A stretch of DNA of 64,000 nt, taken from NCBI GenBank assembly GCA_024803745.1, contig JANJXV010000192.1, forward strand, positions 992,001-1,056,000, read 5' to 3'. Shown piece by piece: positions 45,351-57,552 of this stretch. The stretch is from Megascapheus bottae (Eukaryota; Chordata; Mammalia; Rodentia; Geomyidae). The number at the start of each line of letters is the position of its first letter. The stretch's first letter is position 1. Both the position numbers and the translations under genes were made by a program. Under the pieces are notes generated by a model, which was given only the letters and a program-made list of their open reading frames with translations, had not been told where the DNA came from and made no database searches.

Positions 45351-46528
45351 ACAACAACTAAATCTGGGTGTTTGTTGTCCTTCGGTGATATATTCCTATC
45401 AGAGGAAAAGCAGGCTTTGAAGCCCCATGTACCTGGCTTTAGATAATCAAGTGAGAAGTATGGCGTTCCATCCGATTTGGGGCCAAGTGTATCGCTCCTT
45501 AAACTCTGGCCATGGGGAATTTGTCCTCTGGAATGGATGAAGAGGAGTCCAGGGAGACTGTCTAGGGAAAGGCCAGCACCCTGTCCTGACTCTGCTCCAA
45601 GATGCATCTGGCAGTGAGGCCTGGCTAAGCAGGAGCTGAGGTGAGGGTGGAGGTGGGGAAGAGCCAAGATTCTCCCTGGAGCCTCTCAATCTGAAGCAGC
45701 TCTTTATCTCGAAAGAGTGTCAGCTGTTCACCTTGCTACACACCAAGTGTTTCAGACCTTCTGTTCCCATTAAACCCTGACTTAGAAAAAGATAATTAAA
45801 TCGCTCCAAGATTAAGACGTCTATCTACAAAGCACTATCACTGTTGCCTTTGAGCTCAAAGCTAATTCAGGGCTGGTTTAGTTTCAAGCCATAGAATATT
45901 ATTAAGCTTTCCATTCAATCAATAAAGAGTGTGTGGACCCAAGTTTGGAGTGCTTTTCATAAAGTCATAATGGGTCCCTTGATAACCTACAAAATGTTCT
46001 GAAATTGGCTTGGGAATTCTGCCATGTTGAGATGAACTAAGAGTTTCAGCCAAGATTCTCCGGCCATTGCAAATTGAATATTCAATGCTGACTGGGTTTC
46101 AGGGGATAACATAAGCAAAAATAGAATTCTCTCTCTGAGTGTATGAATCCCAGATCCCAGAAGTACCATGGCAGGTGAACTCTCCCAGGACACATGAGAC
46201 TTCATACACTGGTGTTCATTGTTTACCTTCTACGCTATGTCCACCATTTAGGGTACAGCTGGAGAGGCAGAATCAGAGGAAAAACCCTAAGGTGAGTAAG
46301 CAAGACCCCATGCAAGCATCACAGCCCACTACAATTCCTGAAAGAAATGACTCCAGGCTTCTGTGTTCTGACACAGAATGTTCTCCAAGTTTATATCGCT
46401 AATGAAAAGAACAAGGTGAAGAACAAGAGAAGCACCATGCTATAATTTGGTTTACAAACAGTAAGAGATAAACAGAGATCGCCTACCTCTGAAGGACACC
46501 CAGCAAATTATTATATTATTCTATTTTA
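45351..46528. other. unique sequence, including a candidate conserved block
   Basis: 45690-45960 is repeat-free with AGATAATTAAATCGCTCC, AAGCTAATTCAGGG and TCAATCAATAAAG within 270 bp, suggestive of but not proof of a regulatory element. The minus-strand open frame at 45278-45667 has no recognised product. Confidence 0.35.
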
Positions 46529-46612
46529 TTGACAGTACTGAGATTTGGCATCAAGGCCTGGCACTTACTACCCAGATGCTCTACCACAAGATTCACTGTG
46601 CCAGCCTCAACA
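46529..46612 (-). repeat. ID-like SINE monomer, antisense
   Basis: GTACTGAGATTTGGCATCAA, GCACTTACTACCCAGATGCT and CTACCACAAGATTCACTGTG are the antisense of a tRNA-like monomer. Confidence 0.6.
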
Positions 46613-46639
46613 TCCCCACTTTTTTTTATTATTACTATT

Positions 46640-47320
46640 ATTGGTCTAGATTCTGCATTGGAGTAGAGATGCATAATATTTGTCTCTCTGAATCTGGCTT
46701 ATCTCACCACGATGATTGGCAGCAACACCAATTTTCCAGTAAATGACAAATCCATTCTTCTTTATGAATGAATAATTCTCCGCTGTCTATATACGCACAA
46801 CCTCTTCTTTATCAACCGTCTGTGACTGGGCTCCCTAGTTTTGATTAGCCACCATATTCACAAATAGTGCTGCTTTCAACATGGTTGTGAAAGTATCTCA
46901 TAGATACATAGGAAAGCCAGGCAGTGACTCACGCCTGTAATCCTAGCTACTCAGCTACTCAGGAGGCTGAGATCTGAGGATCAAGGTTCAAAGACAGCCC
47001 AGGCACAAAAGGGCCTGAGACTCTTATCTCCAGTTAACCTCTAGAAAATGGGAAGTGGGGCTGTGGCTCAAGGGTAGGACAGTAGCCTTGTGCTGAAGAG
47101 CTCAGGGACAGCACCCAGGCCCAGGGGAAGGGCAGTAGACTTGAGCTAAAGGACAGTGCCCAGGCTGAGTTCAAGCCCCATGACCCACAAAAAAAAGGAA
47201 AGGAAAAGATACATAGACAGATGTACATCCAAGAGTGGTATAGCAGAATCATATGGTAGATCTGTTTAGTGGTTGCACTATACATTTTCTCCCACCGACT
47301 GAGTTCCTTTTCCCTTTATT
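46640..47320 (-). repeat. old L1 3' region split by a SINE
   Basis: Left part (46640-46911): TCTGGCTTATCTCACC, TTATGAATGAATAATTCTCC and CACAAATAGTGCTGCTTTCA. Right part (47217-47320): ATCCAAGAGTGGTATAGCAG and AATCATATGGTAGATCTGTT. Together they follow the antisense L1 order, with a SINE in between. Confidence 0.75.
46902..47216 (+). repeat. type B SINE inserted in an L1, with 10-bp target-site duplication
   Basis: AGATACATAG at 46902-46911 and 47207-47216 brackets the insertion. The SINE is about 295 bp, longer than the usual ~230. It has a doubled CTACTCAG near the head and a partly repeated right end (GACAGCACCCAGGC then GACAGTGCCCAGGC). Confidence 0.9.
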
Positions 47321-47336
47321 TTCTCTTTGACATTAT

Positions 47337-47603
47337 GAAAAGAAGAAAGAAGAAGAAGAAGAAGAAGAAGAAGAAGAAGAAGAAGAAGAAGAAGAAGAAG
47401 AAGAAGAAGAAGAAGAAGAAGAAGAAGAAGAAGAAGAAGAAGAAGAAGAAGAAGAAGAAGAAGAAGAAGGAGAAGGAGAAGGAGAAGGAGAAGGAGAAGG
47501 AGAAGGAGAAGGAGAAGGAGAAGGAGAAGGAGAAGGAGAAGGAGAAGGAGAAGGAGAAGGAGAAGAAGAAGAAGAAGAAGAAGAAGAAGAAGAAGAAGAA
47601 AAG
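47337..47603 (+). repeat. 267-bp GAA/TTC array with a GAAGGA core
   Basis: (GAA)n at 47337-47468, then a regular (GAAGGA)n hexamer block at 47469-47563, then (GAA)n again to 47603. One strand is pure purine except for the edges. The Lys/Glu and poly-Leu frames over it are artefacts. Confidence 0.98.
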
Positions 47604-48125
47604 TAATCTTCCTTAAAATCTTCTCATGGCTTTCCATTGACCCCTGCATAAATTCAAAATTTAAAAAGAATAGTAAAAGGCCTTGTATACCATCTCTGAG
47701 CCCTGTCTGTCCACCTTTCCCAACCATCCCTCCTCATCTTTATTGGACTAATGATTCTTCCTATTTAGGCTACTTCTTTCTACTGGAGAAGTTGCTCATG
47801 CTTTAGTGTGAGATTTTCTTCCCTTTGTTTTTTTTCCTACACTTCACTTCTGCCCTGTATTTAGATAACCCTCATGAAACACTCTGGCCATACGTAATCT
47901 TCCTATTTCAGCTTTGCACAAACCAATGGACTAAGTTTCTATAGCTCGTATGAATATTCAATTGGGAGACATATTTATGATTCTTTGTCTGACAGCTACC
48001 TGAGGACTTTTTGCTCCTTTAGGAGATGTTTTATCTGGTTTGCTTACTCCTGAATCTCTACTGCCTGGGACTGTTTTCCACACAGAAAGCACTCGATAAA
48101 TGTTTGCTGAATAAATGGATTTTGG
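47604..48125 (+). repeat. L2 3'-end fragment
   Basis: TCATGGCTTTCCATTGACCC, GGCCTTGTATACCATCTCTG, TGTCTGTCCACCTTTCCCAA and finally AGAAAGCACTCGATAAATGT with GCTGAATAAATGG follow the sense order of L2 from its last coding part to its 3' end. Diverged and inactive. Confidence 0.78.
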
Positions 48126-48750
48126 TTAATGAACATAAACAGCTTGAATTCAATGCTAAATTTCCCTCTGGCTTGCTTAAAACCCAAACAAAAGGAGAAA
48201 ACGAATACATTATTTAACTCTCACTATCCATAGACAAAATTAAAAAAAATAAGTTATTTATTCATGAGGCAGCTCATTTCTGGTGTTGAAATAAGACAAG
48301 GCCCACTACCCTATGTGCTGATGCAAAGGAGATTTTAATGCAACACTCTGAAAGCCATTCTCACAACAAATGAAATGGCACACATAAACTAGTTGTTTTT
48401 ATCATTCTCCTAAAAAAATATTTATTATGCACTTATTATATTTCAAGAATGATGTTACACTCTAGAGAGCAAAACCAATGTTGAATAAGATTTTACCTTG
48501 CACAGACCGAAACAAAAAAAAAAGGCAAGAATGAGAGTGTAGCAGAGACATGAATGACAAAGATGACATGGACTAACTTGGGACTTATCGTTTGGGATGA
48601 TATATCTCTAGAGAGTAAGTGTGTGTGTGTGTGTGTAAAAATGTGTTCAAGGTAGAAGGAGAAACCTGAGAATCTTCTGTAGATACTCAGGAAGGAGTCT
48701 GAGATGTATACGATCACAATTCAAATCACCAACTCTAGGCCAAACAAACT
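48126..48750. other. unique left flank of copy 2
   Basis: No recent repeat. It has a (GT)n at 48619-48636 and AT-rich end sequence. AAATATTTATTATGCACTTA near 48416 may be an old interspersed-repeat scrap. Confidence 0.4.
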
Positions 48751-48751
48751 A

Positions 48752-48783
<32 letters not shown>
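48751..48783 (+). repeat. (TA)n microsatellite at the left edge of copy 2
   Basis: ACTATATATATTATATATAT-type sequence runs directly into the first shared bases (ATCCAAAAC) of the duplication. No TA repeat lies at the left edge of copy 1. Confidence 0.93.
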
Positions 48784-50697
48784 CCAAAACAAATTTTTTT
48801 TTAAAAATCCCTTAAATTACTGCAGAGTAAAGTTCCCTTTATGTGTATGCACTATCTGAGAATCTCCTCTGAGACACAAATCTCTCAGCGCCTTTTCAAA
48901 ACCAAGAATTCATGTGAAATCATGTAAGCGTTCCTTGCCGTTATTAGTAACAACATATTCCAGTGCAGTTCTGCTTTCTTAACCAGGCCTAGGATAACTT
49001 GGACTTGTGCGTTTAAATATTAAACAGAGACAAAGAAACAAACAGGATAGATGTGCAGATAGATTAATAAAGGATAGAAATAGAGGCAACAGATATGATA
49101 ACAATAGATTAGATAGATGGACGGATGGATGGATGGATGGACAGATTGATAGAGATGTTAGGTAGAAATAGACAAAAACATGTGTGCCCTTACACTAGTG
49201 AAAACCCCACAGCAGAAGCATTTCTTTGGCAATCATCACAGGAATGGTGTATAGAACTTCCACTTTTACACCACTCCCACCCCTGCCCCCACCCCTATGC
49301 CTTTTACATGAGTAAATGAAGCTTAGGAATGCTAGTAACTTGTCCTCAGCTCTGAATGAAAGAGCCAGTGAAGAAGAGGTGGATAATGGTGATAGCGGTG
49401 GTGCTAGTAATAAATCACAACCATCACCTTTTCAAGCATGCTCTGTGTGTTAGATACTATATTTGGTATTTTGTGTGTATTATGTCACTTAGGCATAATA
49501 CATCTTATCATTATCCCTTATAAGGCCTGTCATCTTAACTACTCAGGAGGCTGAGATCTGAGGATCATGATTTGAAGCCAGCATGGGCCGGAAAAAGCCA
49601 TCAGATCCTTACCACCAGCTAACCACAGAAAGCCTGAAGTAGAGTTGTGACTAAAGTTCACACTTACTGCCACTCGAACACACACAATAAGGTACCTAGG
49701 AACCAGCAAGACCCAAGCATCACACAGCAACACCCAAGCTATAAAGGTGTAATTGTTGCCCTCATAATTAAACCCTGATCTGTCTGGTATCATTCACCAT
49801 CTTCCCTCCCATGCACTGAGTTCTGTCTCTACTTCGATAGTCCGTTGAAATTTTAATTAAGTATATTGTGCAAAGGCCAGTACCTTTTGCCTAGGCAGAG
49901 CTCAGAAGCCTGTTGGAAAGTGGGTGGAGCTCTGTGGTTTTGTCCGCCTGCCCTCCCTAGATGGCCTATGGCATCACAGGCATACAGCTTCAAAAGGCTC
50001 TGCTCAGAAATCCCTCTCCTGGGTATTTTTTTTGAGATTTGAGTAAAGAGCCTCTTTTAAGATGTAAATACCACCTGAAAAAATGTTAAGTCTATTAGAA
50101 AGTCACACCTCCGGTGTAACAGTTAGATAATCCAATTTCTACTTAGGAACATAGTGAATGGGTTTGGGAACAGGGTGGTATAATGAGTCATTTTCTCCCT
50201 TTCCATTCAGCTGAGACTCTGCAAAAGAAGAGCATTTTCTTTTAACTAGAAACTCTTCATTGTAAGACAAGTTTAAATTCACAGAAGAAGAAGAAGAAAA
50301 AAAAAAGTCCTGGAAAGAAGACAGGGTCTCCATACAGCCTGGGCATGGGTCTTCTTATTTTTACTATCTTGCACTAGCACTCATCACAACTAATAAGCCC
50401 ATAGTGACATGTTACTGAATTTTAGCTACCTCTGGGTTCACTGGACGTCCTTTCTCCATGCTGAGATTCCCATGTAGGGCCTGGAAAGTATATTTCGCCG
50501 TCAGGTCTCCACATCGCTGTTTCTCTGACTTGTTTGAGATCACCTTGACAGTTTGAATAGTGCTACTGGTCAAATAGGTTTTGGAAGGTTCCAAGCCTCC
50601 ATGCATTTATTCTCCTGATGACACTGAGTCTTTTAGAGGAAAAGCACACTAAGGTACAGCGCTGTACTGTGCTATGTAGGGTCCATGTAGTCCACAT

Positions 50698-50819
50698 GAA
50701 ATTATGGCTGGTAGGGCTGGGTGTCGCTTAATGGCAAAGTATTCACCCAGCAAGGACAAGGTCCTGGGTTCAAGCACCAGACCCCCCCCACAAAAAAAAG
50801 AAAAGAAATTATGGCTGGT
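50698..50819 (+). repeat. ID-like SINE monomer (copy 2)
   Basis: Paralogue of 21265-21387 with the same flanking GAAATTATGGCTGGT repeats. The C run is two bases shorter. Confidence 0.85.
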
Positions 50820-51259
50820 GGTGGTAAACTTGGCTTTTCAGGTTTCCTCACACACTGAAGGCAGTCAGAACTAGCTATCTCCCTCCTTGAATAAAGAATA
50901 TCCAAGTAAATTATTTAAGATTTCTTCTTTATGGAAGATTTTTATTTAAATGATTTACCTAAACAGTATGCACTTGTAGATATTTTATCTTATGCACTGG
51001 GCTACCATCCAACTCTACTTGATGTTTAGGTTGAACAATTCTTCTAGCCTCAGCCATCAGAAGTTTGTCCAGTCGACTTCTATATGCTTTTGACCTGCCT
51101 AGCCCCCACAACCCCCCTCAGAGTGGGGACTGGTCTTTGCTGCTTCTCTATTTTCTGGCATTTTAAGACTCCAGATTTTACCTAAAACCAGGATGCTGAC
51201 TCTCCAGGAGGGCTTGTTATTACACTGTTATTTCTTCAGGGTCCTCTCAACTGACAGAG

Positions 51260-51260
<1 letters not shown>

Positions 51261-51302
<42 letters not shown>
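51261..51302 (+). repeat. (CA)21 microsatellite, long allele
   Basis: 42 bp of AC repeat against 22 bp in copy 1. Confidence 0.97.
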
Positions 51303-51308
<6 letters not shown>

Positions 51309-51822
51309 TTGTCTGTGAACACTTCTAACTGCAACCTTCATCATCTAGCAAACAATTGCCTGAGTACATTTTCAGTGATAGAAATGTCCATAGCCCAGTT
51401 CAGGTCGGTTGAATTAGAATCCATGTAACTTGGAAGTAGAGGTGTGGCCCAAGTGATAGAGATGATTTGGGGATGGACACTGGTCAGTAGGGGGGAAAAA
51501 AAGTCCAGATAACTAGAGGGCTTGGATTTTTTCAGCCACTGGGCCTCCAGGGAAGTGAAGGAGTCTGGAGGTTGAATTCAATCGACTGGCCATTGATTTG
51601 ATTGGTGGGTCAATGGTGATTGTAATGAAACCTTCATAAACAGGGACCTCACTGATTGGAAGACATATCAATGGGTGGCAAGTTGGCCTGCCCCACGAGG
51701 ACAGGCACTCCCACACTTGGGGCACTCCCCAACCTTTGTACCCTACTCTCCTCTGGTTGTGTGTGTCCTATATAGTAAGGACATGACATTAAATTAACCA
51801 CAGGACTTGGCTAAGTTCTGCC

Positions 51823-51928
51823 AAGTCCTTCTAACAGACCACTACACGTGAAGAGAGTGCAGGAATCCCCCCCAAAAGTCCTTCTAACAGACTACCACAT
51901 AGGAAGAGAGTGCAGGAATCCCCCCAAA
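51823..51928 (+). repeat. 53-bp tandem repeat, two units (copy 2)
   Basis: Paralogue of 22371-22476; one A/C homopolymer difference. Confidence 0.9.
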
Positions 51929-52138
51929 GGATCATCAACTAGACACAAGTGCCAGGGTGCTAGGGGATCCTATTACTGAGTAGAATCTGAGGTCAGGGAA
52001 GAACTGGGGTGGGGCAAGGTTCCTTATTAACTTATAGACCAGCTGCTAACTTCAAGTACTTAACATCAGCACTGAAAGGCTGGAAGGATACAGGTGAAGG
52101 TTGTAGAGACAAAAAAAAGAGCATCTGACTTGTGTGTA

Positions 52139-52319
52139 AAATTACCAGCACAGGCCGGGAGTTTGGCCTAGTGGTTAAAGTGCTTGCCTAGCATGCATGA
52201 AGACCCGGGTTCGATTCCTTGGTACCACATACATAGAAAAAAGCCGGAAGTGGTGCTGAGGCTCAAGTGGTAGAGCTCCAGCCTTGAGAAAGTCCAAGGA
52301 CAGTGCTCAGGCCCTGAGC
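52139..52319 (+). repeat. type A SINE truncated by the 514-bp deletion
   Basis: The left flank AAATTACCAGCACA and the SINE up to GGCCCTGAGC are kept. The sequence then jumps to AAGAGAAACTACAGG. Tail and right target-site duplication are gone. Confidence 0.95.
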
Positions 52320-52460
52320 AAGAGAAACTACAGGCACTTTTTTGTATCTTGAAAGCAGGGAGCTTTAAAAAAAAATCAGAGGTTATAAGCTAGGGATTTA
52401 GTTTGCCTACCACATGAAAGCCTTCCTCAATGCAGGATGTTTACCTAACATGTGTGAGAC

Positions 52461-52727
52461 CTGAGATCCTCTCATCTCAGCCTTCTGAGTAGCTAGGGTT
52501 ACAGGTATGAGCCACCGGCACCCAGCATCAAATGTTTTTGTTTTTTGTTTTGCCAGACCTAGGGCTTGAATTCAGGGCCTGAGCATTGTCCTTGGGCATT
52601 CCTCAAGGCTAGAGCTCTACCACTTGAGCACAGCACAGCTGTTTTCCATATATATGATACTGAGGAATCGAACCTGGGTCTTCATGAATGCTAGGCAAGC
52701 ACTCTACCATGCTACTAGCCCCTCAAA
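52461..52727 (-). repeat. type B head and type A SINE pair (copy 2)
   Basis: Paralogue of 23522-23788, essentially identical. Confidence 0.85.
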
Positions 52728-53374
52728 TGGTTTTTAATAGGAGAACACCTATGAATAAATAACTTGAAATGTGCATCCTTTGGTAATCACTATTTTCAAC
52801 CACAAGAAGACAAGTAATGCCTCTGGCTGTATGTAAAGGACACATATAGTTTGAAATAAAGGGCACAGAGTATGATGTTGGGAAGAAATATGATTATCAT
52901 CAGTCAAATCCAGAATATGGGGCATCTGTAAGACAAATAAGCATGTAGAGAAAAGGATATTCGCTATTGTAACTGATGGTCCTAAACCATTACTATAGTT
53001 ACAATGTAAGGAATTTGAATCTTGCTCTGAAAAAAAAGCCATAACTATATTTCTAAGGCAAATATAGAATGTTGAACACTCACTAAGCAACAGATGAGAC
53101 ATAAGAAATTATTGTCAAATGTCGATGTGGCCTTTAAATGTCTTTATCTGTTATTGATGCATACTAATGTACTTGTGAGTAAAATGCTAGAATATCTTAT
53201 TTGCTTTAAATTATTATAGAAATAAAAGCTTGGGAGAAGATCTGGACCCAGACCTGTAAATGTTAATGACTGTGGAAGCCACGGGATTAGTGCCTGGAAG
53301 TTTATTATATAATTGTCCTACTTTTTGTACACGTTGGAAATTTTCCTATGAAATACTTTAAAAATTAAAAAGCA

Positions 53375-53800
53375 GGGCCGGGAGTTTGGCCTAGTGGTTA
53401 AAGTGCTTGCCTAGCATGCATGAAGACCCGGGTTCGATTCCTCAGTACCACATACATAGAAAAAAGCCGGAAATGGTGCTGAGGCTCAAGTGGTAGAGCT
53501 CTAGCCTTGAGAAAATCCAAGGATAGTGCTCAGGCCCTGAGCTCAAACCCAGGGCTGGCAAAAAAAAAAGCCAGGTACCAGTGGTTCATATCTGTCATCC
53601 TAGCTACTCAGGAAGATAAAATCTGAGGATCACAGTTCAAAGCCAGCCCAGACAGAAATGGCCCAGACAGAAACGTCCTCAAGACTCTCATCTTCAATTA
53701 ATTACAGAAAAAGCCACAAGTGGTGCTGTAGCTCAAGTGGTAGAGTGCCAGCCTTGAATGAAAGGAGCTAAGGGACAACACCTAGGTCCAGGACTAGCAA
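53375..53800 (+). repeat. type A plus type B SINE pair (copy 2)
   Basis: Paralogue of 24437-24862, with a GGACAG to GGATAG change and a shorter A tail. Confidence 0.9.
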
Positions 53801-54478
53801 AGTAGCTATTCAGAGGCAGAATGAATGAACTCCCACTGAGCTGTGTCCTGTGTTGGGTCTGATGCTAGGATGAGACATACAAAGATACACAATGCATTCA
53901 TGTCCACTCGATCGTATTACATGTGTTTCAGTTCATAAGTCTGAGAGGCCTCTTAGGAGATTCCCATGTTGGGGACCATCCATGACAGAACCTGCAGGGA
54001 GGACTTCTGCAAATTGTTCATTCTGTCATCTCGTTTAACCACTGTCCTGCCCATCATCCAAGAATCTGAGCCGTTTCTCCTACCATCCTGGGACACCTAG
54101 TCTGAAATCCCAAAGGAAGACAAGGCCCTGGAGCTCAACCATGGGCCCCAATCCAGCACCCCACTCCCCACCCCCAGGCCAGGCATCACCACTTCCCAGC
54201 CCATCGCCTACAGGAGGAGCAGTTCCTTCAAAGGACATCTGGAGGTCATGTGGCTGCAGTGCCCACTGCGGCTATTGAATTCTGAAGTGGAATGAAAAAG
54301 CCATCAACATTGCTTCTCGGTTCATCAGACTGGAAAGCGACGCCCTGCCATTAGAGACTAAAGTCAAAGACTCACGAGGCGCTGAGTTACGCAGTGTGCA
54401 CGACCATACATACTTGGCAATCTCTCATTTAGGGCTCACTGAAACAGCATTAACTTTCATTTTTCAGGTTATAAGGGG

Positions 54479-54570
54479 GGGTAGGGAGAGAGAGGGAGAG
54501 GGAGAGAGAGAGAGAAAGACAGACAGAGACAGAGACAGACAGACAGAGAGAGAGAGAGAGAGACAGAGGA
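54479..54570 (+). repeat. (GA)n/(GACA)n purine-rich microsatellite (copy 2)
   Basis: Paralogue of 25541-25632, apparently the same length, unlike the CA and TA arrays. Confidence 0.94.
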
Positions 54571-55172
54571 GATGTAACTTACCCAAGATCAAACACCATT
54601 TAGGATTTTTTTGTTCATTAATTGAGTTTAAAACAATGTAGGAGTTACACAAAGCACACACCTGCCGGCTAGTTGAAACTGCTGACTACTAGTGTGAGGC
54701 CTTTCTTCTATGCCATGCTAGTGCACCAGTTGCCTCAGATTAAAGCCTTTCTCTCAGATCACTACAATTGCACGTTCTAGAGCCTTGGGCTCTAGAACAA
54801 GGAACCCAGGCATCTCGGTTCTGTCTTTCATACGGGGTGGAGTAGCCAACTTAATGGTGGAAACGTACATTCCTTGGGCAAGTACTGTATGCATCAATGC
54901 ACACACTCATGTCATGTATGTAAGTGTAGACAGAGATGGAAGAATAGATCATGACAGGTGCATGGATGGTGTATGCGTTGTGTATGTTTGTACCTAGCTA
55001 TTTGTAAATACATGTAACAAGTTGAGAAAAGCATCACCAAGCCAATACAGCTTTTTTTCTACCTTAGGAAGGGGAAAAAAAGTCAAACACTACCAGAAGT
55101 TAGAAGACATATACTAATGTTTCTTTTAAATAAGCTTCCAAAAATACAAACAAAACAGATGGCATAATTTAA

Positions 55173-55177
<5 letters not shown>

Positions 55178-55208
<31 letters not shown>
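55178..55208 (+). repeat. (TA)n microsatellite, long allele
   Basis: 31 bp against 17 bp in copy 1. Confidence 0.96.
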
Positions 55209-55210
<2 letters not shown>

Positions 55211-55942
55211 TGTGTAACATCCGTGTACCAATAGCAGTTAATAATCATTAAGCACAAATTCTGTACCCAGGGATTCTTCTCCATGTTTAATTAAGTTTAA
55301 TTCTCTGCTCGCTACACCCCTGCAGGCACATTCTCCTAACACCGCCTTTGAACAGCAGACAGGAAAGGGGCATAGTTTTTAGGCAGCTGCCCTCATCTCA
55401 CAAAGCACAAATAAATGTCCCACCACCTCTGACCCCCACTCCTCTTCCCCAAACAAGCACTGAGGCCATTTTCTTTTCTGTTTTCTAACAGCATTCTGTG
55501 CATAACCAAGCGTGGTTTTAAATGAGAAAAAAATTATATAGAAAGGTATACAGCATAATAAACCCAACACCTACATATCCACCCTCTGCAATTAAAAGTT
55601 AATGTTTATTTACATCCGTTAGGGTGTATTTAACATCTAGAATAACACTCAGTAACACTGGAATTTTCCTCGTTGCCTCTCCCAAGTTCACTCAGGCTTT
55701 ATAGACAGCTTGCTCTTTATCAGCTGAGCAATCTTCTTATTCATGTGTTTGCTGGAGAGATTACTAAAGCCATGTGTAAATCCCATAAACAACATGCAAC
55801 AACATATAGAACTGTGGTATAGTTTCATCTATTCCCTGCAGCATTTGTTTATCCTTGACATTATTTTCAAAGACCCATTTGGGCTGGCACATACCCATTC
55901 ATCCATTATCATAGCTCTATGACACAGAATCATGTTCATGTA

Positions 55943-56592
55943 AATTTTTGTCAATATAAACTCATTTATTGGTCAGAGTATGGATTAATATATACTAGTA
56001 TGTAATGTATTGATATATAATGTACTAATATATAGCTAGCATGTTTAATATATTTGTAATATACACTCTTATTATAGTATATTATATTATTAGAAAATAT
56101 GTTTATAGATTATATTTATTTTTTTTCCCAATCTTGGGGCTTAAACTCAGGGCCTGAGCACTGTCCTTTGGCTTTACTCAAGGCTAGTTTTCTACCACTT
56201 CCAGCTTTCCTGTGTATGTGATATGGAAGAATAGAGCCCAGGTCTTTGTGCATTCTAGGCAAGTACTTTACCACTGAGTCAAACTCCCAGCCCCTATATT
56301 TATAAATGTATTATATCATATACTTACAACACATTATAAAAACATTTAGAATATGGTATAATTATATTATTAAATATAATATATAGTAGTATAGTATATA
56401 TAGTATATAAATAGTATAGTGTATATTACTGGATTGTATATGCTGTAATATATACACTAAATATATTATATATAAATGCATGTACTGTGTATAGATTATA
56501 CTTCTGTAGACAGATTTATAGATTTATATCTGTAGATTAGTAAATACATTAATTGATTAACATATTAATACATAAATCTAGACCCTAATAGA
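55943..56592. repeat. AT-rich region with antisense type A SINE (copy 2)
   Basis: Paralogue of 26991-27640; the SINE lies at about 56126-56294. Confidence 0.85.
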
Positions 56593-57191
56593 TTAATTTG
56601 GTTGATTACTACATTTTAAAATTGAAGTTCATATAACATAAAATATACCATTACATCAACTTTGTAGGATATGTTTTTCAAAAGAACTAATTTCAAAGTA
56701 AATTGAGGATTCCCTAACTTAAATATGCCAAAACCAGTAAGGGAGACAGCACTCTCCAGACATGCCTGTCCTTTCAAGTTATATTTCCCAAACCACCTAA
56801 ACTCAAACGGCTCACAGCCACCTCCATTCAGTTTAGGCTTCATTCTGCTGGAGTTGCTAACTGCCCATCTACATTAGCAAACTCAAAGTGGATCCAGCAA
56901 TCTAGATTGGCTTCTCTGGACAAAGAGCAATCTATCTTCATTTGTCCTTGAACAAAATGCCATACGGTGAAAAGTAACAAACATCTCTCTCTTACATTCA
57001 GAGGAGCTGAAAGTCTGGCACCCAGGTTATCCAGCTTGGCTGCCCTCTGGTGAGAGCTCTTTCTGTATGGAGTCCTTGGTGCTTTCTCGTTATCTCTTTC
57101 TTCACAGGTAGAGGAAAGGGGAAGTCTAATCTCCCTTTCTCTTTTTACAGGTCACTGATCTGTCAGGAGGGTCCCCACCCTTGTAATTTCA

Positions 57192-57552
57192 TTATCCTGT
57201 CATGACTCCAGCAAAGTCTGATCTCTCAACACCACCACACAGTGGGTTAGTGTTTCGATATATTAATAGGTGGTGCAGGGGAGGGAAAGCATTGGGTCTC
57301 CCCGAGGCCGAGCCGAGCCTGGGTGTAAATACACGGCCCATTTGTGCAGTGGGTGCAAAATACGGCGATGAGCTAAATGTCCCCACCCAGTGTCCAGATT
57401 CTGGCCCTGGTCTCAGGTGCGGGTACAGAGCAGTCAAGCCATGGCTGCCTGCCTCCTGCTCCAGAAGTGAGGCAAACATTTGCTGCTGGGATGGAAAGGC
57501 CTGCTTCTCTGTTTTGTCTGTGAAAACTGCCTCTCATAAATAAGAGATCAAA
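57192..57552. other. repeat-free GC-rich block (copy 2)
   Basis: Paralogue of 28240-28600. I saw no differences, and both overlapping open frames are intact. No product recognised. Confidence 0.35.

Noticed and set aside
47269..47727. Lys/Glu-rich and poly-Leu frames over the GAA array
   Set aside because: Pure trinucleotide-repeat artefacts.
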